A DNA stretch of 19,098 nucleotides, taken from an uncultured Clostridia bacterium (GTDB taxonomy: Bacteria; Bacillota; Clostridia; Oscillospirales; Acutalibacteraceae). Within the stretch, counting starts at the first letter, position 1. The number at the start of each line of letters is the position of its first letter. The stretch covers positions 1 through 19,098 of the forward strand of contig CAMCIX010000002.1 in assembly GCA_945875045.1 (NCBI GenBank), written 5' to 3'. Below the pieces are notes generated by a model. It ran no database searches and had not been told where the DNA came from. It was given only the letters and a program-made list of their open reading frames with translations. The position numbers and the translations under genes were made by a program. Below are positions 7,432 through 15,626 of this stretch, piece after piece.

Positions 7432-7856
7432 TGTTAATGCCGAAGCGTGTTAAATACCGCAGAGTACACCGCGGACGTCTTACGGGTACAGCCTCAAGAG
7501 GCACAACAGTTACCCATGGCGATTTCGGTCTTCAGGCTTTGGAGCCCGCGTGGATAACCTCCAATCAGATCGAGGCCGCACGTATCGCTATGACCCGCTA
7601 TATTAAGCGTGGCGGTAAGGTTTGGATTAAGATTTTCCCGGATAAGCCGATTACCGAGAAGCCGGCCGAGACCCGAATGGGTTCAGGTAAAGGCTCTCCG
7701 GAATACTGGGTAGCGGTCGTTAAGCCCGGCCGTGTAATGTTCGAAATCGGCGGAGTAAGCGAGGAGCTTGCCCGTGAGGCTATGCGTCTCGCAGCAAACA
7801 AGCTTCCTATTAAGTGCAAGTTTGTAACTAAGCAGGAAATGGGTGGTGAGCAGTAA
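7431..7856 (+). CDS. rplP: 50S ribosomal protein L16
   Basis: 141 residues, typical. L16 sits between the A-tRNA elbow and the peptidyl transferase region. It begins [16 protein letters not shown], as in other Firmicutes, and has [19 protein letters not shown] at residues 83-101. The purine-rich AAGGAAGGGGGAG before the start overlaps the end of rpsC. The ATG at 7431 is preferred over the one two codons later because MLMPKR is the family N-terminus. It overlaps both neighbours by one base. Confidence 0.98.
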   Translation: MLMPKRVKYRRVHRGRLTGTASRGTTVTHGDFGLQALEPAWITSNQIEAARIAMTRYIKRGGKVWIKIFPDKPITEKPAETRMGSGKGSPEYWVAVVKPGRVMFEIGGVSEELAREAMRLAANKLPIKCKFVTKQEMGGEQ

Positions 7857-8065
7857 TGAATGCAAAGGAAATCAGACAGAACACTTTGCCCGAGCTTAAT
7901 GAGCAGTTGACAAAGCTTAAAGAGGAATTATTTAATCTGCGTTTCCAACTCGCCATTAATCAGCTCGAAAACCCCATGCGTATAGTTGCTGTCAAGAAGG
8001 ATATCGCTCGCATTAAGACCGTTATTCGCGAGAACGAAATCAAGAACGACAGCGCTGACGCTTAA
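7856..8065 (+). CDS. rpmC: 50S ribosomal protein L29
   Basis: 69 residues, a small two-helix protein near the tunnel exit beside L23. The pattern [29 protein letters not shown] and [13 protein letters not shown] is typical L29. The start overlaps the rplP stop by one base (TAATG), with GGGTGGTGAG as ribosome-binding site. rpsQ follows 19 nt later in the universal order. Confidence 0.97.
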   Translation: MNAKEIRQNTLPELNEQLTKLKEELFNLRFQLAINQLENPMRIVAVKKDIARIKTVIRENEIKNDSADA

Positions 8066-8084
8066 AAGAGGGAGGAAAGGCTAA

Positions 8085-8342
8085 ATGAGCGAAAGAAACC
8101 TTCGTAAAACAAGAGTGGGTATCGTTGCGAGCGACAAGATGGACAAAACCGTTGTAGTTGCCATTCAGGACAACGTAAAGCACCCGCTTTATAAGAAGAT
8201 TATCAAGAACACTATAAGACTTAAAGCTCATGATGAGAATAATTCCTGTGGCGTTGGCGACAGAGTTCTTATTATGGAGACCAGACCACTCTCCAAGGAT
8301 AAACGCTGGCGTGTGGTTGAAATAATCGAAAAGGCTAAGTAA
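8085..8342 (+). CDS. rpsQ: 30S ribosomal protein S17
   Basis: 85 residues. S17 is an OB-fold protein and a primary binder of 16S rRNA. It shows [30 protein letters not shown] and the segment [19 protein letters not shown], all characteristic. GGGAGGAAAGG lies before the ATG. It ends 22 nt before rplN. Confidence 0.98.
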   Translation: MSERNLRKTRVGIVASDKMDKTVVVAIQDNVKHPLYKKIIKNTIRLKAHDENNSCGVGDRVLIMETRPLSKDKRWRVVEIIEKAK

Positions 8343-8364
8343 GCCTTACAAGGAGGAAAACACT

Positions 8365-8733
8365 GTGATACAACAACAGAGTTACCTCAAGGTTGCCGAC
8401 AACACCGGTGCAAAGGAACTTATGTGCATCCGCGTTCTTGGAGGCTCCAGAAGGAGGTATGCCAACATCGGCGACGTCATCGTGGCTTCTGTTAAAAAGG
8501 CCGCTCCGGGCGGTACTGTTAAGAAGGGCGACGTTGTAAAGGCTGTTGTGGTTCGTTCCGCAAGAGGTCTTCGCCGCAATGACGGCACATACATCAGATT
8601 CGACGAAAATGCGGCTGTTATCATCCGTGATGACAAGAATCCGAGAGGAACCCGTATTTTCGGGCCGGTAGCCAGAGAGCTGCGCGACAAGGATTACACC
8701 AAGATCCTGTCCTTGGCTCCCGAAGTGCTTTAA
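8365..8733 (+). CDS. rplN: 50S ribosomal protein L14 (GTG start)
   Basis: 122 residues, exactly the family length. L14 lies at the subunit interface, bridging to 16S rRNA. It reads [20 protein letters not shown], then [21 protein letters not shown] and [16 protein letters not shown], all typical of L14. The start codon is GTG, preceded by AAGGAGG 8 nt upstream. No ATG fits the conserved N-terminus. GTG starts are common and this one needs no special explanation. Confidence 0.98.
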   Translation: MIQQQSYLKVADNTGAKELMCIRVLGGSRRRYANIGDVIVASVKKAAPGGTVKKGDVVKAVVVRSARGLRRNDGTYIRFDENAAVIIRDDKNPRGTRIFGPVARELRDKDYTKILSLAPEVL

Positions 8734-8749
8734 TGGGAGGTAGAAACAA

Positions 8750-9073
8750 ATGAGCAAGCTTCACGTTAAAACAGGGGATACCGTAATCCTCCTCACAGGA
8801 GACAAAAAGGACCGCAAGAAGTCCGGTAAGGTGCTTGAGGTCAGCCCCAAAGAGGGTAAGGTAATCGTTGAGGGCATCAACAAGGTTAAAAAACACGTAA
8901 AGCCGAAGAAGGCGGGCGACCCGTCCGGCATTATCGAGACCGAGGGCGCTATCTACGCCTGCAAGGTTCAGGTTGTTTGCCCGAAGTGCAATAAGCCGAC
9001 AAGAGTAGGTACCAAAATCTACGAGGACGGCAAAAAAGACCGCATGTGCAAAAAATGCGGCGAGACTTTTTAA
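8750..9073 (+). CDS. rplX: 50S ribosomal protein L24 with C-terminal Cys4 motif
   Basis: 107 residues. L24 is an assembly initiator that contacts the 5' region of 23S rRNA near the tunnel exit. The N-terminal KOW segment (KLHVKTGDTVILLTGDKK through KVLEVSPKEGKVIVEGIN) is typical. The C-terminal part carries CPKC at residues 77-80 and CKKC at 100-103, a C-X2-C-X19-C-X2-C arrangement able to bind zinc. Many bacterial L24 proteins, including those of E. coli and B. subtilis, lack these cysteines. GGGAGG precedes the ATG. Confidence 0.97.
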   Translation: MSKLHVKTGDTVILLTGDKKDRKKSGKVLEVSPKEGKVIVEGINKVKKHVKPKKAGDPSGIIETEGAIYACKVQVVCPKCNKPTRVGTKIYEDGKKDRMCKKCGETF

Positions 9074-9092
9074 GAGATAAGGAGGACATGAC

Positions 9093-9632
9093 ATGTCAAC
9101 ACTGTCGAACGAGTATAAAAATTCTATTGCTCCCGCACTGATGACAAAATTTGGCTACAAGAGCGTCATGCAGATTCCGAAGCTCGAGAAGGTCGTTATC
9201 AATGTAGGCGCCGGCGAGGCTAAGGAAAACTCAAAGGTTATCGACGCGATTATCCGCGACCTAAGCCTTATCACCGGTCAAAAGGCAATTCCCTGCCGCG
9301 CTAAGAAGTCGGTTGCGAACTTCAAGCTCCGCGAGGGTATGCCGATAGGTGCGAAGGTCACACTACGCGGCGAGCGTATGTATGAATTTGTCGAGAGACT
9401 TTTCAACGCCGCTCTTCCGAGAGTTAGAGACTTCAGAGGAATCAACCCCAACGCCTTTGACGGCCGCGGCAACTATGCCATGGGCGTTAAGGAGCAGCTG
9501 ATTTTCCCTGAAATCGAGTATGACAAGATCGATAAGGTACGCGGTATGGACATTATTTTTGTTACAACCGCCAAGACAGATGAAGAGGCCCGCGAGTTAC
9601 TCACACTTATGGGCGCTCCGTTTGCGAGATAA
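9093..9632 (+). CDS. rplE: 50S ribosomal protein L5
   Basis: 179 residues, usual length. L5 binds 5S rRNA together with L18 and L25 and contacts P-site tRNA. It includes [37 protein letters not shown], the loop [19 protein letters not shown] and the C-terminal [24 protein letters not shown] is 8-10 nt before the ATG. The rplE-rpsN-rpsH order is universal for spc operons. Confidence 0.98.
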   Translation: MSTLSNEYKNSIAPALMTKFGYKSVMQIPKLEKVVINVGAGEAKENSKVIDAIIRDLSLITGQKAIPCRAKKSVANFKLREGMPIGAKVTLRGERMYEFVERLFNAALPRVRDFRGINPNAFDGRGNYAMGVKEQLIFPEIEYDKIDKVRGMDIIFVTTAKTDEEARELLTLMGAPFAR

Positions 9633-9643
9633 GGAGAAGAAAT

Positions 9644-9829
9644 ATGGCTAAGACTGCTATGAAAGTTAAGCAGGCAAGACCTGCTAAGTTTTCAACAAGA
9701 GAGTACAACAGATGCAAAATCTGCGGCCGCCCCCACGCTTATCTTCGCAAGTACGGCATTTGCCGTATATGCTTCAGAGAGCTTGCCTATAAGGGCGAGA
9801 TTCCCGGAGTGAAGAAGGCCAGTTGGTAA
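9644..9829 (+). CDS. rpsN: 30S ribosomal protein S14, zinc-binding type Z
   Basis: 61 residues, the short zinc form of S14. S14 is in the 30S head next to S3 and S10. Two CXXC pairs are visible, C24-X2-C27 and C40-X2-C43, making a zinc ribbon, with [20 protein letters not shown] as the signature region. Some bacteria also keep a longer zinc-free S14 for zinc starvation; none is in this window. AAGGAG precedes the ATG. Confidence 0.98.
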   Translation: MAKTAMKVKQARPAKFSTREYNRCKICGRPHAYLRKYGICRICFRELAYKGEIPGVKKASW

Positions 9830-9856
9830 GGCAGAACGTTAAAGGAGGTTGACGAC

Positions 9857-10255
9857 ATGCAAATCAGCGATACTATAGCAGATATGCTTACGAGAATTCG
9901 TAACGCGTCTTCTGCGAAGCATGATTCGGTAGATGTTCCTGCGTCAAACGTTAAAAAGGCAATCGCCCAGATTTTACTTGACGAGGGATATATAACAGGC
10001 TTTCAGGTCGAGGAAGACGGAAAGCAGGGCGTAATTCATATTACCTTGAAGTACGGCCGCAATAAATCGCAGGTTATCAACGGAATTAGACGTGTTTCTA
10101 AGCCGGGACTGCGCATTTACACAAACGTAGAGGATATGCCTAAGGTTATGAAGGGCCTCGGCATTGCTATCCTTTCCACCTCTAAGGGCATAATGACAGA
10201 TAAGCAGGCGCGCAAAGCCAATGTCGGCGGCGAAGTCCTCGCTTACGTCTGGTAA
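9857..10255 (+). CDS. rpsH: 30S ribosomal protein S8
   Basis: 132 residues, standard. S8 binds the central domain of 16S rRNA and in E. coli represses the spc operon by binding its own message. The start [17 protein letters not shown], the middle [21 protein letters not shown] and the end GGEVLAYVW are diagnostic. AAAGGAGG lies 9 nt before the ATG. Its last codons run into the ribosome-binding site of rplF. Confidence 0.98.
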   Translation: MQISDTIADMLTRIRNASSAKHDSVDVPASNVKKAIAQILLDEGYITGFQVEEDGKQGVIHITLKYGRNKSQVINGIRRVSKPGLRIYTNVEDMPKVMKGLGIAILSTSKGIMTDKQARKANVGGEVLAYVW

Positions 10256-10270
10256 GGAGGTGCTTTGGGA

Positions 10271-10819
10271 ATGTCAAGAATAGGAAAAAAGCCTATCACA
10301 ATTCCTGCAGGCGTGGATGTCAAGATTGACGGAAGCAAGGTTACCGTTAAGGGTCCCAAGGGTACTCTTGAAAACACCTTCAATCCCGAAATCGCTATCG
10401 CTATCGAGGGCAGCGAGATAATCGTTACCCGCCCGAGCGACGACAAAAACCACCGCGCCCTTCACGGACTCACCCGTACCCTCGTAGCCAATATGGTTGA
10501 GGGCGTAACCAACGGCTATTCAAAAACGCTTGAGGTTAACGGCGTAGGTTACCGTGCGCAGAAGCAGGGAAAGAATCTTGTAATGAATCTCGGCTTTTCT
10601 CATCAGGTAATAGTACCCGAGATTGCCGGAATCACAATCGACGTACCGTCTCCTAACCAGATAGTTATCAGCGGTGCAGATAAGCAGCAGGTCGGTCAGT
10701 TTGCCGCGGAGGTTCGCGAGAAGCGTCCGCCCGAGCCGTACAAGGGCAAGGGTATTAAGTACGCCGACGAGCATATCCGCCGTAAGGAAGGCAAAGCCGG
10801 CAAGGGTGCTAAGAAATAA
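10271..10819 (+). CDS. rplF: 50S ribosomal protein L6
   Basis: 182 residues from the ATG chosen. L6 lies at the base of the L7/L12 stalk near the sarcin-ricin loop. It begins [19 protein letters not shown], with [19 protein letters not shown] in the middle and the conserved [18 protein letters not shown] near the end. AAGGAGG at 10254-10260 is 10 nt before this ATG. A TTG two codons earlier is in frame but only 4 nt from that site, and family members start at MSRIGKK. Confidence 0.97.
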   Translation: MSRIGKKPITIPAGVDVKIDGSKVTVKGPKGTLENTFNPEIAIAIEGSEIIVTRPSDDKNHRALHGLTRTLVANMVEGVTNGYSKTLEVNGVGYRAQKQGKNLVMNLGFSHQVIVPEIAGITIDVPSPNQIVISGADKQQVGQFAAEVREKRPPEPYKGKGIKYADEHIRRKEGKAGKGAKK

Positions 10820-10837
10820 TAAAGGAGTGTACAAACA

Positions 10838-11197
10838 ATGGTTAGCAAACCTAATACCAATAAGGCAAGGCTTAAGCGCCATGCACGCGTCCGTTCTAAG
10901 GTCAGCGGCACAGCGGCTTGTCCCCGCCTTGATGTATTCCGCTCCAACAGCAACATTTACGCCCAGCTTATCGATGATGTAAACGGTGTTACACTCGCGG
11001 CCGCCTCTTCAAACGAGAAGGACTTCGGAATTTCCGGCGGCAACAAAGAGGGAGCACACAAGGTTGGAAAGTTAATTGCTGAACGCGCCGCAGAAAAGGG
11101 CATCACCGAGGTTGTTTTTGACCGCGGCGGATACATTTATCACGGCCGTGTCAAGGAGCTTGCCGAAGGTGCCCGCGAGGGCGGCCTCAAGTTCTAA
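10838..11197 (+). CDS. rplR: 50S ribosomal protein L18
   Basis: 119 residues, typical. L18 binds 5S rRNA in the central protuberance with L5. It has [20 protein letters not shown], then [17 protein letters not shown] and the end [20 protein letters not shown], the family core. AAAGGAG precedes the ATG, and rpsE follows 15 nt after the stop. Confidence 0.98.
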   Translation: MVSKPNTNKARLKRHARVRSKVSGTAACPRLDVFRSNSNIYAQLIDDVNGVTLAAASSNEKDFGISGGNKEGAHKVGKLIAERAAEKGITEVVFDRGGYIYHGRVKELAEGAREGGLKF

Positions 11198-11212
11198 TAA
11201 GGAGGAATACTT

Positions 11213-11716
11213 TTGGCTACAAATATTGACGCATCAACATTAGATTTAAAAGAGCGCGTGGTTTCTATCAACCGCGTTTCCAAGACCGTTAAGGGCGGAC
11301 GTATTATGAAGTTCGCGGCTTTGGTGGTTGTTGGCGACGGCAACGGTATCGTAGGCTACGGACTCGGTAAGGCGGGCGAGGTTCCCGACGCTATCCGCAA
11401 AGGAATTGAAGACGCTAAAAAGAATCTTATAAAGGTATCCTTAAAGGGTACAACCATTCCGCACGAGGTTATCGGTGAATTCGGCGCAGGCCGCGTTCTC
11501 CTAAAGCCCGCTGCTCCCGGTACCGGCGTTATCGCAGGCGGCGCGGTTCGTGCGGTTGTAGAGACTGTCGGCATTTCCGACATTCGTACCAAGGCTTTAC
11601 GTTCAAATAATCCTTGCAACGTGGTTCGCGCCACGGTAGCGGGTCTTGCTTCACTTCGCAGCGCCGAAGAGGTTGCCGCCGTAAGAGGTAAGTCCGTTAA
11701 GGAAATCATAGGTTAA
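11213..11716 (+). CDS. rpsE: 30S ribosomal protein S5 (TTG start)
   Basis: 167 residues, standard. S5 forms part of the mRNA entry site and affects decoding accuracy. It shows [19 protein letters not shown], then [20 protein letters not shown], and the C-terminal GSNNP-like [16 protein letters not shown]. The only start that fits the N-terminus is TTG at 11213, about 7 nt behind AAGGAGGA. Together with GTG in rplN, it is one of two non-ATG starts I use in this cluster. Confidence 0.97.
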   Translation: MATNIDASTLDLKERVVSINRVSKTVKGGRIMKFAALVVVGDGNGIVGYGLGKAGEVPDAIRKGIEDAKKNLIKVSLKGTTIPHEVIGEFGAGRVLLKPAAPGTGVIAGGAVRAVVETVGISDIRTKALRSNNPCNVVRATVAGLASLRSAEEVAAVRGKSVKEIIG

Positions 11717-11730
11717 GGAGGAGCAGCACT

Positions 11731-11925
11731 ATGGCAACAAAGAAGGCTGCCGGCCTTAAAATAAAGCTGGTAAAAAGCACTATTGGTGCTAAAAAGGATC
11801 AAATTGCTACCGCTAACGCTCTCGGTCTTTTCAAAATCGGCGACGAAAGGGTTCAGCCCGACAACGCTCAGACCAAGGGCAAGATTAACAAGATTGCTCA
11901 TCTTGTTGAGGTTACCGAGGCGTAA
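11731..11925 (+). CDS. rpmD: 50S ribosomal protein L30
   Basis: 64 residues, a small protein of the large subunit. LKIKLVKSTIGAKKDQIATA and ALGLFKIGDERVQPDNAQT, followed by GKINKIAHLVEV, are typical of L30. TAAGGAGGAG precedes the ATG. A 73-nt spacer with two hairpins separates it from rplO, longer than most gaps here. Confidence 0.96.
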   Translation: MATKKAAGLKIKLVKSTIGAKKDQIATANALGLFKIGDERVQPDNAQTKGKINKIAHLVEVTEA

Positions 11926-11937
11926 TGATTTGATTAC

Positions 11938-11972
11938 CCGCAGGAAAATCTGCGGAAATGCGGTTTAACCGC
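11938..11972 (+). other. Tandem hairpins between rpmD and rplO
   Basis: Two adjacent stems are seen: CCGCAG/CTGCGG (11938-11943, 11950-11955; perfect, 6-nt loop) and GCGGT/ACCGC (11960-11964, 11968-11972; 3-nt loop). They lie 26 nt before the rplO start. No T run follows, so they are not terminators. They could be RNA processing or protein-binding sites; the function is not readable. Confidence 0.5.
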
Positions 11973-11998
11973 GCGAATTAAGCAAGGAGGTGCGAACA

Positions 11999-12439
11999 AT
12001 GAAAATGCATGAATTAGCTCCGGCTTTTGGCTCTACTAAAGAGGCAAAGCGTATTGGCAGAGGTCACGGCTCAGGAAACGGCAAAACCGCCGGTAAGGGA
12101 CACAAGGGTCAGAAGGCCCGTGCGGGTCACGGTATGAGACCGGGCTTTGAAGGCGGTCAGATGCCCCTTCAGAGACGTATTCCGAAGCGCGGCTTCAATA
12201 ATATTTTTGCCGAGGAATGGACGGCGATCAATCTTTCGGCTCTTGAAGTGTTCGAGGACGGCGCGACTGTTGACGCTGTTGCCTTGGCTGATAAGGGTAT
12301 CATTAAGAAAGCAAGCCTTCCCGTTAAGGTTTTGGGCAACGGAAAGCTTACAAAGAAGCTTACCGTAAAGCTTAACGCTTTCTCTGCGTCTGCCGCTGAA
12401 AAAATCAATTCTGTCGGCGGAAAGGCTGAGGTGATCTGA
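11999..12439 (+). CDS. rplO: 50S ribosomal protein L15
   Basis: 146 residues. L15 is a late assembly protein of the large subunit. The N-terminal [20 protein letters not shown], the Gly-rich tract [19 protein letters not shown] and [18 protein letters not shown] are diagnostic. AAGGAGG at 11984-11990 is 8 nt before the ATG at 11999. A GTG at 11990 is in frame but overlaps the ribosome-binding site and is rejected. The TGA stop overlaps the secY ATG by one base. Confidence 0.97.
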   Translation: MKMHELAPAFGSTKEAKRIGRGHGSGNGKTAGKGHKGQKARAGHGMRPGFEGGQMPLQRRIPKRGFNNIFAEEWTAINLSALEVFEDGATVDAVALADKGIIKKASLPVKVLGNGKLTKKLTVKLNAFSASAAEKINSVGGKAEVI

Positions 12440-12840
12440 TGTTAGAAACATTAAGAAACGCCTGGAAAGTAAAAGAAATTCGTAATAAGATTCTTTTTAC
12501 CCTTTTCATTATTTTGATATTCCGTATAGGTTCGGTAATTCCTGTTCCCTATATTGACGTTGCGGCGCTTAAATCCGCTAATGAAACGGGAGCTACAAAT
12601 GAATTTTTCAGCTATCTTTCAATTTTGACCGGAGGCGGTCTCGAGTACGGCGCGATCTTCGCTATGTCGGTTACCCCGTACATCAACTCCTCAATTATCA
12701 TTCAGCTTCTGTGTGTTGCTATCCCCTATCTCGAGCGTCTGCAGAAAGAGGGCGAGGAGGGGCAGAAGAGATTAGCTCAGATTACCCGTTATACAACGGT
12801 GCTTTTAGCGTTGATACAGCGAACTGCCTATTTCATCTAA
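12439..12840 (+). CDS. secY: SecY N-terminal part as read (133 aa, ends at premature TAA)
   Basis: This is the first of the two frames an automatic annotation would report. It contains membrane segment 1 (about residues 16-36, with FRIGSVIPVPYID), the plug and segment 2 region (about 57-95, with AMSVTPYINSSIIIQLL), the cytosolic loop PYLERLQKEGEEGQKRL and the start of segment 3. GAGGTGA before the ATG and the one-base overlap with rplO support this start. On its own it would lack the lateral gate partner helices and could not form a channel. Confidence 0.7.
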   Translation: MLETLRNAWKVKEIRNKILFTLFIILIFRIGSVIPVPYIDVAALKSANETGATNEFFSYLSILTGGGLEYGAIFAMSVTPYINSSIIIQLLCVAIPYLERLQKEGEEGQKRLAQITRYTTVLLALIQRTAYFI

Positions 12841-12903
12841 TTAAAGACCACCAACTATTTAAGCATTAAGGGCGGCGCTGTAAGGTTTGGGGCGTTCGTT
12901 ATA

Positions 12904-13713
12904 GTGCTTGCCTTTGCGGCGGGCTCTGCGCTTGTTATGTGGCTGGGTGAGCAGATTGACGTTAAGGGTATCGGCAACGGTATTTCAATACTGCTCTTCG
13001 CGGGTATTCTTTCCCGCGGTCCGCAGGCGTTCAGGTATCTTATCGCCAACTGGGATCTTAATAAGATTGCGGTAATCGCAATTGTGATCCTCTTCTTAGC
13101 GGTAATTGCCTTTATCGTATGGATGACCGAGGCGGAACGCCGTATCCCCGTTCAGTACGCAAAGCGCGTTGTCGGCAACAAGATGTACGGCGGTCAGAAT
13201 ACACATATTCCGATTAAGGTTAATATGTCGGGCGTTATGCCGATAATCTTCGCTTCGTCGATTCTTATGCTTCCGACAATGATTCTTTCCTTTATGAGAA
13301 ATCAGGAAAGCTTCTGGTACAAGGCGCTCTCGCTCTTTAGCGTGCGCGGTATATTCTACGCGGTGATTTATTTCCTTCTGATTATCGGATTTGCGTACTT
13401 CTACGCTACAATCCAGTTCAATCCGATTGAAATGGCGAACAATCTGCGCAAGCAGGGCGGCGCTATCCCCGGAATACGTCCCGGAAAGCCCACGTCGGAT
13501 TTCATTTCCAAAATTCTGTCAAGAATAACCCTGATGGGCGCCCTTTTCTTAAGCGTAATCGCAATTCTTCCTATCGTTATCGGCTCTGTCGGACGGATTA
13601 ATATCTCTCTCGGCGGTACCTCGGTACTGATTATGGTCGGCGTTGCGCTTGACACCGTGCGCAATCTTGAATCCCAGATGATGATGCGTCATTACAAGGG
13701 ATTCCTCGATTAA
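12904..13713 (+). CDS. secY: SecY C-terminal part as read (269 aa)
   Basis: Same frame as the upstream part. It holds membrane segments 4-10 with LGEQIDVKGIGNGISILLF, ERRIPVQYAKRVVG, PIKVNMSGVMPIIFASS and PGIRPGKPTSDF, and ends VGVALDTVRNLESQ to KGFLD, as in full SecY. The first codon is GTG within a membrane segment and has no good ribosome-binding site, so this is not a separate gene; SecY homology extends upstream of it to the TAA. Confidence 0.65.
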   Translation: MLAFAAGSALVMWLGEQIDVKGIGNGISILLFAGILSRGPQAFRYLIANWDLNKIAVIAIVILFLAVIAFIVWMTEAERRIPVQYAKRVVGNKMYGGQNTHIPIKVNMSGVMPIIFASSILMLPTMILSFMRNQESFWYKALSLFSVRGIFYAVIYFLLIIGFAYFYATIQFNPIEMANNLRKQGGAIPGIRPGKPTSDFISKILSRITLMGALFLSVIAILPIVIGSVGRINISLGGTSVLIMVGVALDTVRNLESQMMMRHYKGFLD

Positions 13714-13730
13714 AAACAAGGAGTATTTAT

Positions 13731-14369
13731 ATGAAGCTCATTCTTTTAGGAGCCCCGGGTGCAGGCAAAGGCACTCAGGCGGAGATTATTTCCGAAAAAT
13801 ACAATATTCCGACCATTTCGACGGGTAACATTATCCGTGCCGCCCTTAAAAACGGCACCGAAATGGGTCTTAAAGCAAAATCATACATCGACGCGGGCGA
13901 GCTTGTTCCCGATAATGTCGTTATCGGCATTATCAAGGAGCGTTTAAGTGAAGCCGACTGCAAGGAAGGCTATATTTTAGACGGCTTCCCGCGCACGATT
14001 CCGCAGGCGGTAGCGCTTGACGATATGGGCTTTGTGATCGACGCCGCCCTCTCTATTGAGGTTGACGACAGCGAGATAGTAAAGCGTATGTCGGGCAGAC
14101 GCGTTTGTGAAAAATGCGGCGCCAGCTACCACACCGAGTACAAAAAGCCCGAGGTGGAGGGCGTATGCAACCTTTGCGGCGGTAATCTCGTTATCCGCAA
14201 GGACGACGAGCCGGAAACCGTGAAAAACAGACTTAATGTTTATCACGAGCAGACCGAGCCGCTCAAGGATTTTTACAAGGGCTGCGGAAAGCTGATTATC
14301 GTAGAGGGTCAGGACAAGGTTGAGGACACTACCCGCCTTGTACTTGAAGCTCTGGAGAATCAAGTATGA
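13731..14369 (+). CDS. adk: Adenylate kinase (zinc-lid type)
   Basis: 212 residues. It interconverts ATP + AMP and 2 ADP in the cytosol. The P-loop GAPGAGKGT is at residues 7-15, the AMP-binding STGNIIRA near 30-37 and DGFPRT at 84-89. The LID domain holds C126-X2-C129 and C146-X2-C149, the four-cysteine zinc site typical of Gram-positive enzymes. CAAGGAG precedes the ATG. The stop overlaps the map start by 4 nt (ATGA). The secY-adk-map order is standard for Firmicutes. Confidence 0.98.
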   Translation: MKLILLGAPGAGKGTQAEIISEKYNIPTISTGNIIRAALKNGTEMGLKAKSYIDAGELVPDNVVIGIIKERLSEADCKEGYILDGFPRTIPQAVALDDMGFVIDAALSIEVDDSEIVKRMSGRRVCEKCGASYHTEYKKPEVEGVCNLCGGNLVIRKDDEPETVKNRLNVYHEQTEPLKDFYKGCGKLIIVEGQDKVEDTTRLVLEALENQV

Positions 14370-15115
14370 TAGTGCTTAAAACCGGCCGCGAGCTTAACAT
14401 TATGAGGGAAGCTTGCAGAATATCGGCCGGAGCATTACAAACAGCCGGCAAAGCGGTGGAGCCCGGAGTTACCACGGCTGAGATCGACCGTCTGGCGGAG
14501 GAATATATCCGAAGTCAGGGGGGCGAGCCCAACTTCAAAAACTATGAGGGCTATCCCGCTACCGCCTGTATATCAATCAACAACGAAGTTATTCACGGCA
14601 TACCGTCTTCTAAGCGTAAGCTTCGCGCGGGCGATATAGTAAGTATCGACTTGGGCGCTAAGTTTGACGGTTATCACGGCGACAACGCCGCCACTTTCGC
14701 CTGCGGAGATATTTCCGAAGAGGCGAAGCGGCTGATGGACGCGACCCGCGAAAGCCTTTATGAGGGCATTAAGGCGGCGCGTGCGGGCGGCAGAATCGGT
14801 GATATAAGTCACGCGGTGCAGGCGTATGTCGAGGCGAGGGGCTACTCTGTTGTCCGTCAGTTTGTCGGTCACGGCGTGGGTACCCATCTGCACGAAGCTC
14901 CGGAGGTTCCGAATTTCGGCACAGCGGGAAGAGGTATACGCCTTATGCCCGGAATGACAATCGCGATAGAGCCGATGGTTAACGCCGGCGCCGCGGGAGT
15001 CGAGGTACAGCCCGACGGGTGGACCGTTTTAACCAAGGATGGATCCCTTTCCGCTCATTTTGAGCACACGGTTGCAATAACCGCCGACGGTCCAAAAATT
15101 ATGACCTTGATTTGA
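14366..15115 (+). CDS. map: Methionine aminopeptidase, type I
   Basis: 249 residues. It removes the initiator methionine from nascent proteins. The five metal ligands can be assigned by family pattern: D95 (SIDLGAK), D106 (HGDNAA), H169 (GHGVGTHLHE), E202 (AIEPMVN) and E233 (HFEHTVAIT). H77 (VIHGIP) and H176 match the conserved active-site histidines. There is no N-terminal zinc extension, so this is the short type Ia form. The start overlaps adk by 4 nt, implying coupled translation. Confidence 0.98.
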   Translation: MIVLKTGRELNIMREACRISAGALQTAGKAVEPGVTTAEIDRLAEEYIRSQGGEPNFKNYEGYPATACISINNEVIHGIPSSKRKLRAGDIVSIDLGAKFDGYHGDNAATFACGDISEEAKRLMDATRESLYEGIKAARAGGRIGDISHAVQAYVEARGYSVVRQFVGHGVGTHLHEAPEVPNFGTAGRGIRLMPGMTIAIEPMVNAGAAGVEVQPDGWTVLTKDGSLSAHFEHTVAITADGPKIMTLI

Positions 15116-15124
15116 GGACTTGTT

Positions 15125-15385
15125 ATGGCAGGACGCATAGTTTGTTCAAAATCGGGACGGGACAAAGGCTATTTTCTTGCGGTTGTAAAAGAGGAGGACG
15201 GATTTCTTTACGTCTGCGACGGTAAGGAGCGTCCGCTTGAGAAACCGAAACGGAAAAACCCAAAGCATTTGTCCTTTACAGGAACCGTGCTTGATGAAAG
15301 CAGTTTAAGTACCAATAAATCTCTGAGGCGGGCGCTTGCCGCCTACAGGGATCAAGCATCGAAAGGGAGGAACCGAGATGTCTAA
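15125..15385 (+). CDS. KOW-domain RNA-binding protein (L14e/L6e-like)
   Basis: 86 residues. The N-terminal half reads [20 protein letters not shown], with a short KOW-type beta motif like that of the archaeal/eukaryotic L14e and L6e proteins. The C-terminal half is basic ([12 protein letters not shown]). Proteins of this kind stand between map and infA in many Firmicutes. Their exact role is not established to my knowledge; RNA or ribosome binding is inferred from the fold. It starts 9 nt after map with TGAGGA as a modest ribosome-binding site. Its last 8 nt overlap infA, so the two are probably coupled. Confidence 0.85.
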   Translation: MAGRIVCSKSGRDKGYFLAVVKEEDGFLYVCDGKERPLEKPKRKNPKHLSFTGTVLDESSLSTNKSLRRALAAYRDQASKGRNRDV

Positions 15386-15596
15386 GGAAGATATGATAGA
15401 GCTTGAAGGCGTAGTTGTTGAGGCAATGCCTAACGCAATGTTTAAGGTAGAAATTCAGGGGGGACATACTATTCTTGCTCACATTTCAGGCAAGCTGCGT
15501 ATGAATTTCATTCGCATACTGCCGGGTGACAAGGTGACTGTTGAAATGTCTCCGTACGACCTGTCAAAGGGCCGTATAACCTGGCGAAGCAAATAA
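15378..15596 (+). CDS. infA: Translation initiation factor IF-1
   Basis: 72 residues, exactly the family length. IF-1 is an OB-fold protein that binds the 30S A site during initiation. It begins [20 protein letters not shown], continues [20 protein letters not shown] and ends [14 protein letters not shown], all diagnostic. AAGGGAGG at 15363-15370 supports the ATG at 15378. An in-frame ATG at 15336 would add 14 unrelated residues and lie deep in the preceding gene, so it is not used. Confidence 0.98.
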   Translation: MSKEDMIELEGVVVEAMPNAMFKVEIQGGHTILAHISGKLRMNFIRILPGDKVTVEMSPYDLSKGRITWRSK

Positions 15597-15626
15597 CAGT
15601 CAAGAATTTAAAGGAGGCAAAATCGA

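Larger units (their letters stand above)
12439..13713 (+). pseudogene. secY: Protein translocase subunit SecY, interrupted by an in-frame TAA at codon 134
   Basis: SecY is the channel of the Sec translocon in the inner membrane. The whole interval is 424 codons plus stop, the normal length, in a single reading frame, and both sides of the break align with SecY. The TAA at 12838-12840 falls at the end of the third membrane segment (ALIQRTAYFI-stop-LKTTNYLSIKGGAVRFG), where a residue such as Tyr would be unremarkable. There is no shift of frame, so one base change (TAT or TAC to TAA) explains it. Codon 128 is CGA (Arg) inside the same hydrophobic segment, where a small residue is usual, so this patch has a second oddity. 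secY is essential, so a sequencing or assembly error, or a second intact copy, is more likely than a real loss. Confidence 0.85.

Noticed and set aside
10265..10270. TTG start for L6 two codons earlier
   Set aside because: Only 4 nt from the ribosome-binding site, and the family N-terminus MSRIGKK begins at the ATG.
12838..12840. Possible reassignment of TAA to a sense codon, suggested by the stop inside secY
   Set aside because: Most other genes in the cluster end at TAA at their expected family length with no conserved extension beyond it, so TAA is a stop in this organism.
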